A stretch of DNA of 64,000 nucleotides, from contig FMBT01000324.1 of assembly GCA_900095095.1 (NCBI GenBank), positions 186,001 to 250,000 of the forward strand, in the 5' to 3' direction. Below are positions 41,885 through 52,377 of this stretch, piece after piece. The stretch comes from Fragilariopsis cylindrus CCMP1102. Taxonomy: Eukaryota; Bacillariophyta; Bacillariophyceae; Bacillariales; Bacillariaceae. The notes under the pieces are model-generated. The model was not told the origin of the DNA. It ran no database searches and saw only the letters and a list, made by a program, of their open reading frames with translations. The stretch's first letter is position 1, and every line of letters begins with the position of its first letter. The translations under genes and the position numbers were made by a program.

Positions 41885-44529
41885 TTAAAAAGGTGTTGGA
41901 CAGGTTTTTTCAATAATAAATGCCATACTTACAGCATATGCTGTGTATGGCTGTGCCGAGTTTCTTGCCAGAACAGCAACATAAATACCTGGGTCTAGCG
42001 GCCATTCACCATTTCCAGCATGGATTTGGTTCACTGGAATAAGGTTTTTATTGACCTCTTCCCTACAGTTTCGGGTACCACATGCCCAGGACCAAATATT
42101 AGGATTTTGAAGACCATTACCGTCAAAATTTTCATCTACGAGGTAAAGTCCTACCCAATCATCACTGTCAGGGTCGCAGTTTGTCAGGGAAACTTCAACA
42201 TCGACCGATGGTTCATAGCAATCGCTGAGAACTGATATTGCATTAACGCAATTGGTGGGAGGATTCGTAGGAGGAAGGCCCGTTGGGGGCGATGTAAATC
42301 GAACGAGTGGCTGCGTTGTCGGGGATGCACTAGGGGACATGGTAACTGGGGATGCACTAGGTGACATGGTTGTAGGAAGTGCCGTGGGAGACGGAGTAGC
42401 CGCACATTCCGTGCAACACTCACAACCCTGTGCTTCGCAATCAACACTCAGAACTTCCATGTCTTCAAAACGACAAATTTCTTTTGGTAAATTTCCAGTT
42501 AAATCGTTGTTTCCCAGTGTTAGTACTTGTAAATTTCTCAAATCTGAAAGGCTATTGGGAACCCATCCAGTTAGATTGTTGTCGCTCAACGCTAATTTAA
42601 CAAGTGAATCCAAGTCGCCGATGTCCCAAGGGATGTAAGAGCTTAGGAGGTTATAATCCAAATGAAGTTCAGTTAGAGATACCAGCCCCATAAGATCGTC
42701 TGGAATACGGCCAGTAAACTGATTCTTTCCAAGTTCGAGATATTTGAGGTTCGAAATGAGACCAAAGTCAATGTTTATTTGACCACTAAGATTATTCCTT
42801 CGAAGACGCAAGCTCTCTAGATTAGAGAGATCACTAAATGTCGTTGGGATGCTTCCCTCCAACCCGTTACCATCGAGAACAATTTGTTTTAACGAATTGG
42901 ATAGAAGAGAGAGCTCTGTTGGTAGATAACCTCCTAACATCAAATCTTGGATATCAATCCTCTCGTACATGCCGTTATCATTGCAAGGAGCTGCTTCGCT
43001 GGAGGTAAACCAAGTACACTCATCAGTGTATGTCAGCCATCCTTGAGGAAGGTCCTCCATCATTCGACGTTGACGTTGTTGCGGTTGTTCTAATTGAGAA
43101 GAAGGTGAGGCCCAAGTAAACGCAAATACGGCCAATACCCATCGTTGAATGACGCGATCTTCTAAATATTCGTAATAGGTAGGGTCTCGAGAAAGCCAAT
43201 TAGTCGCTAAATATTGTGGAGAATCGATATCGCTCTCGAACCTTGCTGCATCACGTTCATTCACAATCTCTCGACTGATCAAAAGATCTAGTACTTCGGT
43301 GAAAACAATTTCTACGGCTGCGTTTTCCGTCGGTCTGGGGAAGGAGCTGTGTCGTTGTGGGAGGAGGTGATGTCAAAGAGAACGATATCGAAAGATACAG
43401 ATAATAATTGGTATAATCATAAAAACACAGGTTTTGATTCAAGAGTGAAGAGTTCAAAGAGGAAAGATATTCAAAAGAAGTGAGATTTTTAGTGGTAGTG
43501 ATGGTAGTGGTAAAATAATACTTTCAGGAGAAATGAGGACTCCTAAGATTGACTTAAGAAGATATATCACTCACCATTGTCGATTGGACTGTCAGTTGGG
43601 GAAGGAGGAGGTTGTGTTGGATTCCTGATATCGATTGAGTCGTCTTCTTCAATGATGGTGAATCATCCATATCGATCCCAGCATCAAGATCTGGCCAAAT
43701 ATCAAGGATATTGTCATCGTTTTCTTTATCATTGCTCCCACCACCCTCGATAGAAGAATTAATAGATGACGTCGGACTGTTGTTGTTATCGTAATCGCCG
43801 CCACGCATACCTTTAAGTGCTACCCCTAGGGCGATAATTGACGCAAATAATACTAGAGCTAGTACACCAGCGATAATATACACACGCCTCGTTGGAACAG
43901 AAGATGACACATCCTTGCCACTATTAGACCTAACTTTTCCTTCGTCTTTCCTGTAGGATGAAGTAGTGCTTTGCCCGGGAACTCGGATCATGCCAGGAGG
44001 AGTTTCCGGTAAAGTTTCGTCGTCGTTGTTATCATTGTTGTCGGTATTGCCATTGGGAATTTTATCTTCACTCTTGCTATTCCTACTACTACTACCCTTG
44101 TTCTTATGTTTCTTTTCTGGTGTGATGTATTCCTTGAACAATCGGATTCGAGGTTTAGAATCGGCACGACTAGAACCGTTACCAGAAAAGAAGCTCCTCG
44201 TAGTTTCATTGACGGTATCGTTAGCGATAGTACTAACATCATCTTCAACACCAACAATCGACATAGTTTCGTTGGGAAGTTGAGCAACATCTGTTGATAA
44301 AGAGTAACCATCCATGGTATCTGCATCTACATCGCACCGCAACCGTTGTTTTGCCACCATTCATTACACTAGCTAAAGTTTCCCCACCAGCAACACTATC
44401 ATCCATATTGTCTTGATTCTTGACACGTCCAGTCTGATTATCTTCCATCATCATTTTGAAGTAGTTCGTTTCTGCCGTCTCGTTCCAGACGGCATTTTCC
44501 ATGTCGGAACCGACAGATTCGAAATCCAT
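41885..44529 (-). CDS. Type II membrane protein with leucine-rich repeats and C-terminal DWVGLY module
   Basis: Start near 44529 (MDFESVGSDMENAVW). A frame change near 44345-44360 leads into an acidic cytoplasmic region and one helix, VYIIAGVLALVLFASIIALGVAL. A GTGAGT donor lies at about 43575 and the second part is open from about 43375, so an intron is likely although exact ends and phase are unresolved. The second part (to 41885) has the diatom LRR-protein lead-in (SDIDSPQYLATNWL, RVIQRWVLAVFAFTWA), a TDECTWF cap, about seven plant-type LRRs (LESLRLRRNNLSGQI and similar), a Cys cluster (CEAQGCECCTEC), a Pro/Ser/Thr stalk, and a terminal module from CVNAISVLSDCYE to EKTC with DDWVGLY and WSWACGTRNC. 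The module recurs in four neighbours. Probably a cell-surface recognition protein (inference). Confidence 0.68.
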
Positions 44530-45243
44530 TATTTTGAAGTATTTTATATTCTTTATATTTTCCGTTTGTCTTTTTCTTTGTGATCTTTTTCTTCGAAGTA
44601 ACGAAGTTTCGAAACGAATTGCGGATTGATGTTGTTCGACGATAGTAACTAGACTTTTGTAAATCTTCAGAAAAAAGAGAACTCCTCTCGATTTGAAGTT
44701 TGCTCACACCGTACTCGATACAGCACAACGTAGCAATGCAATCGTTCAAAATCGGTAGGAAGAGCACGTCGATCTTCATAAGCCGATTTGTGGATGCGTT
44801 CATTAACGTCTAGTTTTGTGTCACACCAACAGAAATTTTATGCACAAAAATCCACAACAGAAACAAAATGGACGAAAATTTAACGTAAAATGTCATATAT
44901 ACCTATTTTTAGGAACACAGGCGCGCGCATTTTTTCACACGTGGATTGATCTGTTAAATTTCTTACAACGGAAAAAGTAGAGCATAATTCTACTAGGACC
45001 TAAGTTAGTACTGTAGTACATACAACATAGTATTATTATGATTGAGCACTCACTTCAACACCATGTATGAGGTTCTGTGGGATTGATTGATACATAGATC
45101 TTAGTCAGCAAATTTTGAGCACACTACAATAAAGAGCAGCAGCAATGATGTATATGATCAAACATCCCCTGTATTTAGAAAAATATAGACTCATAACATG
45201 ATATATCCTATATATATATATATATATATAATATATATAGGAT

Positions 45244-45284
<41 letters not shown>

Positions 45285-45791
45285 ATTTATGTAGCACAAA
45301 TTGTACATCATGTTACATCAATAGTATCAATGCAATCTGAGTTACAGAATGTCCTACTAGTATAGTACTGCCAAGTAACAGAAATCAGCCACCTAATGTA
45401 GATCAGTTGAGAGATCTATAAAATATGAATGCAGCTTGTATTAATAGAGGACAGAATAATGACTAGAACTCGTATACAAGTTGCTCTGGGAAGAAATGTT
45501 TTCTGGTCCTAAGTAACTTTACTGGATCGTATCTAGCTAGTACGGTGCAGTAGGGGGCAGAAACTAAATAATATGGATAGTAATAAATATAATGCATATA
45601 ATTATGATATTTTTTAATGTAATTTTTTTAGGACACCATCGTCGACAAATTTGATCAAAGAAGAAGATTCTTACATATATACCAAATACAGTTGTACGTA
45701 GATAGGAGAAATTTCAGCATAATCGACACTTCAAATTCAAAAAGGATCCTTGGGGATTTACATTCATTCATTTTTCTTTAATCAATAAATC
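44530..45791. other. Spacer with TA/TG microsatellite
   Basis: About 1.26 kb between two cluster genes. A compound (TA)n(TG)n tract lies at 45209-45284. No coding or RNA signal seen. Confidence 0.55.
45209..45284. repeat. Compound (TA)n-(TG)n microsatellite
   Basis: Two TA blocks joined by AGGAT, followed by a TG block of about 14 units. Confidence 0.9.
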
Positions 45792-46801
45792 TTATACGGG
45801 ACATTCAGTGTTGGAATTATCCACTATACGAAATTCGGGACTACTAGCAAAAGACGAAAAGAATGTAGCTTCACCGTTACGAATTAGGTAAGCACGGTAT
45901 CTTCCCGCAGGGGCTACATCGGTAACTCTTGAAAAGGATAGTACCTCAGTCTGGATCGTTTCAGTACATCGTCGATCACCACAGGTATATAACCATGAAA
46001 CAGAATTATCATCGAATAGATTTTGAGGATCAGAGGAAATGTCATACAGCGCAACCCAGTCGCCGGATTGAGGAGTACATACATTAAAGTAAACTAACAC
46101 ATCCGAACCTCTACCAAAGCAATCTAAACTTAATTCCAATTTATCCACACATTCGGTTTCTTCGGATTCAACTTCTTCTTGATCGAGTACAGTGGAGATA
46201 GTGGGGGTAGGTGCCATGTTAGAACTCGTTATTTTTTCTTCCTCAGTGACAACACTGGTTGTTGTTTCGGCTCCTGAATCAGGTGCCATGTTAGAACTCG
46301 TTATTTCTTCTTCCTCAGTGACAACACTGGTTGTTGTTTCGGCTCCTGAATCAGCATCCATTTGTTGCTGTTCTTGCGCTAGATCCGTGGATGAAATCAT
46401 ATCTGCAGTGTTGATAGATGATGATGTGATGTTGATGTTGATGTTGATGATGATATTGCTGCTTGATCTTGTGTTATAGCTGCATCTTCTTTGCCCATTG
46501 TCATAACAAATGTAATAATCAAACCAATTAGGATCAAATGAAGTGCACAACAAAAACCCAGCGCAATACGGAACCGTCGACTACCTCTAAAATGAGTAAA
46601 CATTCCATGTTTTCCTCCTTTAGAAAATTGGTTGCGGCCTGATAATGGCGATCTCTCCATTGTAAGAGTCGTATCAATCATTGAATCTTCAACATCCATC
46701 AATGCAACTCTTCTGCTGTTTTGATACTCATCATCAAATTCGTCTTCAGCAGGGGGAAGTTGTAAATTACTTATAACGTATTTATCATCATTGTTACTCA
46801 T
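45792..46801 (-). CDS. Type II membrane protein with DWVALY module (cluster member)
   Basis: The first frame starts at 46801 (MSNNDDKYVISNLQLPP), with an acidic cytoplasmic part and a membrane helix (IALGFCCALHLILIGLIITFVM). Just after the helix the frame moves by one base inside an ATCAAC hexanucleotide repeat near 46430-46450, and continues as a Thr/Glu-rich stalk. The stalk holds two tandem 24-residue repeats (DSGAETTTSVVTEEE core; bases 46210-46281 and 46282-46353). The terminal module runs from ECVDKLELSLDCFG to NTECPV with GDWVALY and VSWLYTCGDRRC. It follows the same plan as the other cluster genes. The module faces the lumen or outside if the helix is a type II anchor (inference). Whether the preceding frame at 46798-47508 belongs to it is open. 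Confidence 0.65.
46210..46353 (-). repeat. 72-base coding tandem duplication
   Basis: Two nearly identical 72-base units in the stalk of the cluster gene, in frame (24 codons each). The low divergence points to a recent duplication. Confidence 0.9.
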
Positions 46802-47508
46802 CGGGTACGGTGATGATTCCGGACAACAAATGCAAATGGCATATCACCAGTGGTACCAACGGAGGTATTCGCTGCTGTGGTAACTGGAATTTGACCTTCT
46901 TCTCCTTTAGTTTGAGCAGTATTTGTATCATTTTTATTATTATCAACTGAATAATTAGATACGGGCATCATTTGTGCTCTGGACTTATTATCCTTATTAC
47001 TATCCGGAGTTTTTGCGCTATTGGTATCAAAATCAGCAATATCCTTATTATTACCGGTACTTTTATTTCTAAACTCCTCATCATCAAACTTCTCGTCGTT
47101 ATCATTGTTGTCGTCCTCATCAATAGAATCACTAGTCCATTCATCGTCTGGTGCTGCGTCTGCGTCTTTGTCTTTTCTTTGATTGGTAATTATAGCTGAT
47201 GATGCTTTATCTAAAAACTTACGAAATCGTGGCCCTTTGTTTGCACCAAAGTCCTTCGGTGATATTTCTTTATCTAGAACCGTTTCAAGTTGAGTTAAAG
47301 GCAAGTCTACACCAGCTGCCTCGTATGAATTCAAAATCAGCTTTCGTGAATCTTCAGCAGACATGATCGTACTAGGACTACTACGACTTTGCTCATCCGT
47401 CATTGTGCTACCACTGCTACCATCACCACGCTCAGGAGCAGGAGCAGGAGCAGCACTACAAATCACTGGAGCTGGGTCGGTAGGGATAGGAGGGCGTTGT
47501 TCATCCAT
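46798..47508 (-). CDS. Acidic disordered protein, or N-terminal part of the next gene
   Basis: 236 residues with no recognised fold. It has a Pro/Ala/Ser-rich start, one short helical segment (SAEDSRKLILNSYEAAGVD, then LTQLETVLDKEI, SPKDFGANKGPRFRKFLDK), then an Asp/Asn/Glu-rich tail. Its stop overlaps the next start as CCCGATGAG, an ATGA arrangement rare for eukaryotic genes. The layout of the other cluster proteins (long acidic cytoplasmic part before the helix) suggests both frames are one gene with a one-base shift near 46800. I keep it separate because no junction is evident. Confidence 0.5.
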   Translation of the reverse strand: MDEQRPPIPTDPAPVICSAAPAPAPERGDGSSGSTMTDEQSRSSPSTIMSAEDSRKLILNSYEAAGVDLPLTQLETVLDKEISPKDFGANKGPRFRKFLDKASSAIITNQRKDKDADAAPDDEWTSDSIDEDDNNDNDEKFDDEEFRNKSTGNNKDIADFDTNSAKTPDSNKDNKSRAQMMPVSNYSVDNNKNDTNTAQTKGEEGQIPVTTAANTSVGTTGDMPFAFVVRNHHRTR

Positions 47509-48057
47509 GGTCTATATTTTTATTATTATTATTATTATTATTATTCTATCACTATTACTATTATATTATATTATTATTATGATTTGTAACAAGAGCTGAT
47601 CGCGTTTTGTAAATTACATGGACTCAACTAACTAGCTACGTACTATTAGCACTCACATCTCACATCGTTGTGAGTTCTTGTTTTATGGGAATTGATTTTT
47701 ATTTTGTCGGAGGTTCCCATTACTTACGCGGGAATGCATATTTAAATAGGGGCTCGTCCCTTCCGTTCGGCCAAAGCAAAGCACGTGGTCGCTTAACATT
47801 CCCCCTCGTTTTCTATATCCCCCTTAAATATATCATTCCCCCGAATTTAATTTCAGAATCATTGATCGGATGTGTCAAACTTGAACTTCATACCGTTACA
47901 GGTTACATTTACAGCATGTCGGTATCTTTGCTTGTTCTTGTTGACACCCAACGACGACATGATCGGCATTCTCTATTGATGACGATCATAGGTTTAAAGA
48001 CACAGAACACAATTGTTTTACAACAAGTCTAATACAATATATTATAATTATATCACC
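47509..48057. promoter_or_regulatory. Divergent promoter region
   Basis: Head-to-head spacer between the acidic-protein frame and the lumenal gene. An ATT/ATA trinucleotide run lies at 47517-47580. No element identified. Confidence 0.4.
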
Positions 48058-48708
48058 ATGGAGACTCGACTTCTAGTATCGTTGAATTTCCTACTTCTTC
48101 TAGCCACCGCGTCAGGATTTAGTCCAGTGGTAGTTCATCAAACATCGAAAACTCATTTGAATTTAAAGCGACTGTCGTCAGAAAGAGGTGGAGGATATAA
48201 ACAAGATGGTGTTAATATTATGCCAAGAAGAAAAGACTTTCTCGCTTTACTTGGTACGATCGTAACAAGCTCTATTGTATCGACTAGTCCAGCGATGGCG
48301 GAAGAGATTAAGACGTTTGATCTATCACTTCCATCGTATGATTCTATCAATACGTTGAAAATTACCGATGAAAAGGCATTGGGTGTCGAGACTCCTTCAG
48401 GAAAAGATACGACGACTAAAGTGAAGAAAACGAAAGAGAAAAGAAATGGAGGAGATAACAATCCACTAGGAAATGTTTTACCGTCTATGAACAAGAAAGC
48501 TGTCGTCAAGAAATCCAAACCGCAAAAGACTGTTGAAAAAGCTTCCAAACCGGAAAAAGACGAAAATACGAAACAATGGATATGGCTCTACCTTCCTACT
48601 CTTCGAGTACAGAATCCAAAGAAAAAGATTTCTTCTCTATCCAAAAATAGTTCATTCAATAAAGTATACGGCTTTGGGATTGATTGTCTACTATTATTGA
48701 CTATTTAA
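48058..48708 (+). CDS. Thylakoid-lumen protein of unknown function
   Basis: Start at 48058 (METRLLVSLNFLLLLATASGFSP): a signal peptide with an ASGF plastid-import motif. An upstream in-frame Met at 48013 gives a poorer leader. A second leader follows, MPRRKDFLALLGTIVTSSI to SPAMAEE, a twin-arginine signal with an AMA cleavage site, so the mature protein should reach the lumen. It begins EEIKTFDLSLPSYDSINTLK and continues as a Lys/Thr/Pro-rich linker. The present frame ends in an unlikely WIWLYLPTLRV stretch. One base out of register the DNA reads MDMALPSYSSSTESKEKDFF and stops at about 48651, echoing the LPSY motif. So a one-base shift near 48570 is likely and the true C-terminus may be that second LPSY segment (inference). 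Confidence 0.65.
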   Translation: METRLLVSLNFLLLLATASGFSPVVVHQTSKTHLNLKRLSSERGGGYKQDGVNIMPRRKDFLALLGTIVTSSIVSTSPAMAEEIKTFDLSLPSYDSINTLKITDEKALGVETPSGKDTTTKVKKTKEKRNGGDNNPLGNVLPSMNKKAVVKKSKPQKTVEKASKPEKDENTKQWIWLYLPTLRVQNPKKKISSLSKNSSFNKVYGFGIDCLLLLTI

Positions 48709-49182
48709 CAAATTATTCATAATTAAATCAGTTTACTGTCATATAGCTTTTTCGTACTTGTACTATGATACACGTTAATTTTCTCGATTCGAATTTGTTC
48801 TGATGGAAAGCTAATTGTGCTGTTTAGGATTCTCATGAGGGTTTATGCGCTTTCGATGCAATACTTTGCTGATACTGGTCAGTATTGAACATCAAAAGCC
48901 CACAAAACATCGGAAGGTAATCATATAAATAAGCAAGATGCCATAGATTAAAATTTGTATCAATCATAATAATCTTTCTATACTAGTATAGTAGTTGTGC
49001 AAAAATAATGTTGTTACTGGAAAATGTAATTATTGATACAGTAAGTGATCAAAAAAATAATTGTCGCTCTATCAATTATTCCACACAAGTCAATAGATAG
49101 TCCAACAGTAGTAATAGTACATGTGTTAATAGTCCACTTCTTTAGCGTTAAACCTATAGCATTTTATCTCATTCTATTCCTT
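48709..49182. other. Convergent spacer, nothing identified
   Basis: About 470 AT-rich bases between convergent genes. No RNA gene or repeat recognised. Confidence 0.5.
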
Positions 49183-50522
49183 TCATTGTGCGACGCATTC
49201 AGGAACAATAAAGTTATGCGTAGTGATAACATCATATGGTTGCATACTATCCCGAACGAGTGAAATCTCATAATTTCCTTTCCCAAGATCTGCCAATGTT
49301 AATTGTCCTTCCATTTCATCTGTATAGTCCCATGAATCGTATTCCGAAGTTCCTTCATCATCACTGGTACCTCGTATCCAATACCAATCACCGTCACGTT
49401 TGGTAGCAAAGCAATATTGGACCGTAGAGAATGCAGTAGTAGAGTCATCTTCAACACAATTCGAAGAAACAACAAGACTATGATCTGGGCAATTCTCATT
49501 AGACCAGGGGCTATCTGTAACCTCTGAAGTAACTGCCGTAGTCGATACATCAGTTACCGGTACAGTCTGTTGAGGTGTTGGAGCAAGTGTTGGAGCAAGT
49601 GTCGGATCAGGAGTAGGTGGAGAGGTAGTTTCGACATCAGTAGTTTCGACATCAGTAGTTTCGACATCCGTAATTTCGACATCAGTAGTTTCGCTTTCCA
49701 CTTTCGCTTACATTTTCATTGTTATCGTTGTCTTCTTGTGGAGGGGTGGTTTGGTCAGAGACAGGTGGCGATGTTGCAGTAGATGATGTTGGTCCGTTTG
49801 TTGTGGACGTATCATCAGGTATCGAAGCTATTGTTGGAACTGCTGTTTCTGGTGTTGTAGGTGTTGGACGTGGCGCTGAATCAGACCATAACGAGTCTTC
49901 TTTTTGTTTATTATCGATCTCTTCTTTTAAATCAATTTCTGCATCATTATTTGCACTATTGTCTTCACCAGCAGCATCGTTAGGAGAAATATCGAGATAT
50001 CATCACTGATGTTCGTATTACATCTACAACCTCTGCACCTTCTTCATCGACTAGACCGGCGGCCGCAAAGGATTTCGAGGACTTGTCATTGGTTATTTTC
50101 AGTAATGCCAAATACCCAACAATGCCACTAGCAATCATTATTATAGCAAACGCGATAAGGAACAATATCATTCTCCTCGAACAACAATTACGTCGTTTAT
50201 GGACATCGTCATAATTCTTAACCGCGTCGTATTCAGCGCTAAATTCGACAGCTTCTACTTCAATACCATTTTGACTAAAATCATCAGTAATGATCGTATC
50301 TTCACGAGGTAAATAATGGTCTTGTTCTAATTTGTTTCTGTCAGCACCAGGTTGAACAAATGTTGAAATATTTTCGGTTTCTTCCTTTTCCGCACCACCA
50401 GATTCAAAAAGGTTAAAAGGATTAAATCTAGTGGGTTGAAATACCGATTGACTCAATGAGGAACAATCAGAGACGTCGTCGTCGCTATTAGTATTTGATT
50501 TCTTGCCCTTTCTAAACGTCAT
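49183..50522 (-). CDS. Type II membrane protein, divergent cluster member
   Basis: The first frame (50522-49980) has an acidic cytoplasmic part and a membrane helix (MILFLIAFAIIMIASGIVGYLALL) preceded by CCSRR. A middle stretch (about 49990-49700) reads as a Pro/Thr stalk (SPNDAAGEDNSANND, PTPTTPETAVPTIAS) in a second frame. A third frame (49701-49183) has a TTDVE five-residue repeat, a PTPDPTLAPTLAPTP stalk, and the terminal module CPDHSLVVSSNC to PEC. The module keeps the outer Cys pattern, GNYEISLVRD and the final IVPEC, but has GDWYWIRG where others have DWVGLY. Frame moves lie near 49985 (where an intron is possible; a CTAAC branch-like sequence is present) and near 49700 (probably an indel). 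It is closest in plan to the next gene (51376-52377). Confidence 0.62.
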
Positions 50523-51375
50523 CGTGCGTCTTCGTCGTTATGGGATAATGGCTATGGAGCAAAATTATGCAATGTCTAATCACTTCCTAAAGAACTTTAA
50601 CTTTTCCAGCAGCTCTTCGTTGTTGCTATGTACTGGCTAATCACTTCCTAAAGAACTTTGATTTTCCAGCAGCTCTTCGTTGTTGAACTAACATCAACAG
50701 CACACTTTCGAACTTCGATTTTTTCGCATTTGTCATGCATTTGTCATCGGTGGTTGTTGTATTGTCACATACAAACCTTTTCGTAGGTCCTAATGAACAT
50801 GTATTTTCCCCGCGAAACCAGTCAGGCGCTCAAAATCGGCCACTGCACGAGTCTTAATTTCGACTCATCAAGCAAGCCGTACGTGTTTGGGCATAAATAT
50901 AAATAATTATTGACTACTTTCTCCGAACTGTACTATATACTGTGGTACTGTACCATAGCTGATTTTTACGATGACATTGATATATTATAATATTACTGGT
51001 ATATAAAATTTTACTCTGACTAGTACAGCAATAGCGAATTGCTGCTGCTATTAAAGTAGCATTTAAAAAGCATCTTAATATTCTTCTATTCAATAGGGGG
51101 TTGCTGAGTAGTATTTTTAAAAGTAAGCATGATCCATTTATTCATCCAGAGTTTATTTTTACAATAGGAAAAGTCGATATTAAAATGGATACAAATTATT
51201 ATTGCAATGGTATGATTCGATTCTGATACTTGAATTGCTTTATTAATAACTTAGTTATACAGTAGGATAGATAAAATATATGTAGTATGTATGAAACGAG
51301 AAGAAGATTATCGGAAAGAAAAAAGACATACATCACTCAAGATATTCTTTTTTCTTTCTTCGTCATCTATCTTCT
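50523..51375. other. Spacer with a 61-base tandem duplication
   Basis: Upstream of the 50522 start. A unit CTAATCACTTCCTAAAGAAC plus TTTTCCAGCAGCTCTTCG is present at 50576-50625 and again at 50637-50685, period 61, with only a few changes. The rest is AT-rich with no gene seen. Confidence 0.7.
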
Positions 51376-52377
51376 TTAGTTAGTTGCACATAAGATGGTG
51401 AATTCAGATGATGCAATGAGAGGATACTCATCCATATCCTCATTTCCATTTGAGTACAGTCCGAGCACGTAATTACCTTCCGGAAGACCAAGAACTTCTC
51501 TATCCTGTCCTTCTCGTACCCATCCCCAATCTCTAAATTGAATTGGCGCATATGCCTCAGGAGTTTCAATCCACGCCCAGAATTGATCAGATGTTTCATC
51601 GGCTATACACATTCGAATACTGGTAGATGAAACACCATTATCACAACTAGAGGAAGCGGATATTTCATCGACGGCACATTCAGTAACTGCGAAATCATCA
51701 GTTAAATCATCATCATCGGTACCAGCATCAGTAGCACCTCCTGTTGCAGCATCAGTGACAACTACAGAAGAGTCAATGGTGGGGACTTGCGTCAATTCGC
51801 CAACGGTGGGAACAATGGGGGTTGTGACTACTTCTGGTTCGATTTCTACCGGGGGAATAGTATCACTTGTAGTAAAGACATCTTCTTCGGCGTCGCCACC
51901 AGCAATTGGCGAGTCAAAGGAGGAACCATCATTGGCGGCGTCAGCGTCTGTACCGTCAAGGTCTGATGCGTTTGCAGAAGACCTATTCTGTAATTCTTTG
52001 GAATCCAAGCCTAACTTGATAGCGAGACCTAATAAAATACAGAAGGTAGCAATAGACGCAAAGATTAGCAACATTTTGTTTCGTCTGCTTGAGTCTTGAT
52101 CTTTGTCCTTCTCATCCATTGAGGAATTAGGATCGTCGGATAACATCGAATCACCGACATCGTTAGCTTCATCAGCAGATGGCGAATCTTCAACGGTATG
52201 TGAATCATTTAGTGACAGATTTTGTTTCGTTGATCCTGCTCCTGGAGGTGGAGGAGGTAACGAATCTCCCTCTGTTGAACAATCATCGTCGTTACCATAG
52301 GCTAGATTTAATTCGTTGTCATCCTGTGCCTCCTCAACAACATCCTCTTCTTTCTTCTTTCTACCGAATAGACCCAT
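51376..52377 (-). CDS. Type II membrane protein, cluster member with intact frame
   Basis: 333 residues in one frame and the cleanest copy in the cluster. MGLFGRKKKEEDVVEE is a basic/acidic start followed by an acidic cytoplasmic region with a Pro run. A membrane helix is at about 103-120 (MLLIFASIATFCILLGLAIKL) after SSRRNK, then a Ser/Asp/Thr stalk. The terminal module (CAVDEISASSSC to FTILCATN) has RMCIADETSDQFWAWIE, RDWGWV and LPEGNYVLGLYSNG. It shares with the 49183 copy the W-A/Y-W-I core in place of DWVGLY. No signal peptide is present and positive charge precedes the helix, so the C-terminus should be lumenal or outside (inference). Function unknown. Confidence 0.8.
   Translation of the reverse strand: MGLFGRKKKEEDVVEEAQDDNELNLAYGNDDDCSTEGDSLPPPPPGAGSTKQNLSLNDSHTVEDSPSADEANDVGDSMLSDDPNSSMDEKDKDQDSSRRNKMLLIFASIATFCILLGLAIKLGLDSKELQNRSSANASDLDGTDADAANDGSSFDSPIAGGDAEEDVFTTSDTIPPVEIEPEVVTTPIVPTVGELTQVPTIDSSVVVTDAATGGATDAGTDDDDLTDDFAVTECAVDEISASSSCDNGVSSTSIRMCIADETSDQFWAWIETPEAYAPIQFRDWGWVREGQDREVLGLPEGNYVLGLYSNGNEDMDEYPLIASSEFTILCATN

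Noticed and set aside
43554-43650. Alternative Pro-rich reading (PPPSPTDSPIDN) before the LRR intron
   Set aside because: It fits the family style better than the open frame but is closed upstream by a stop. I could not find a junction that uses it, so I did not build a gene model on it.
45209-45284. TA/TG tract as a possible Z-DNA or origin element
   Set aside because: Ordinary compound microsatellite; nothing around it supports an origin.
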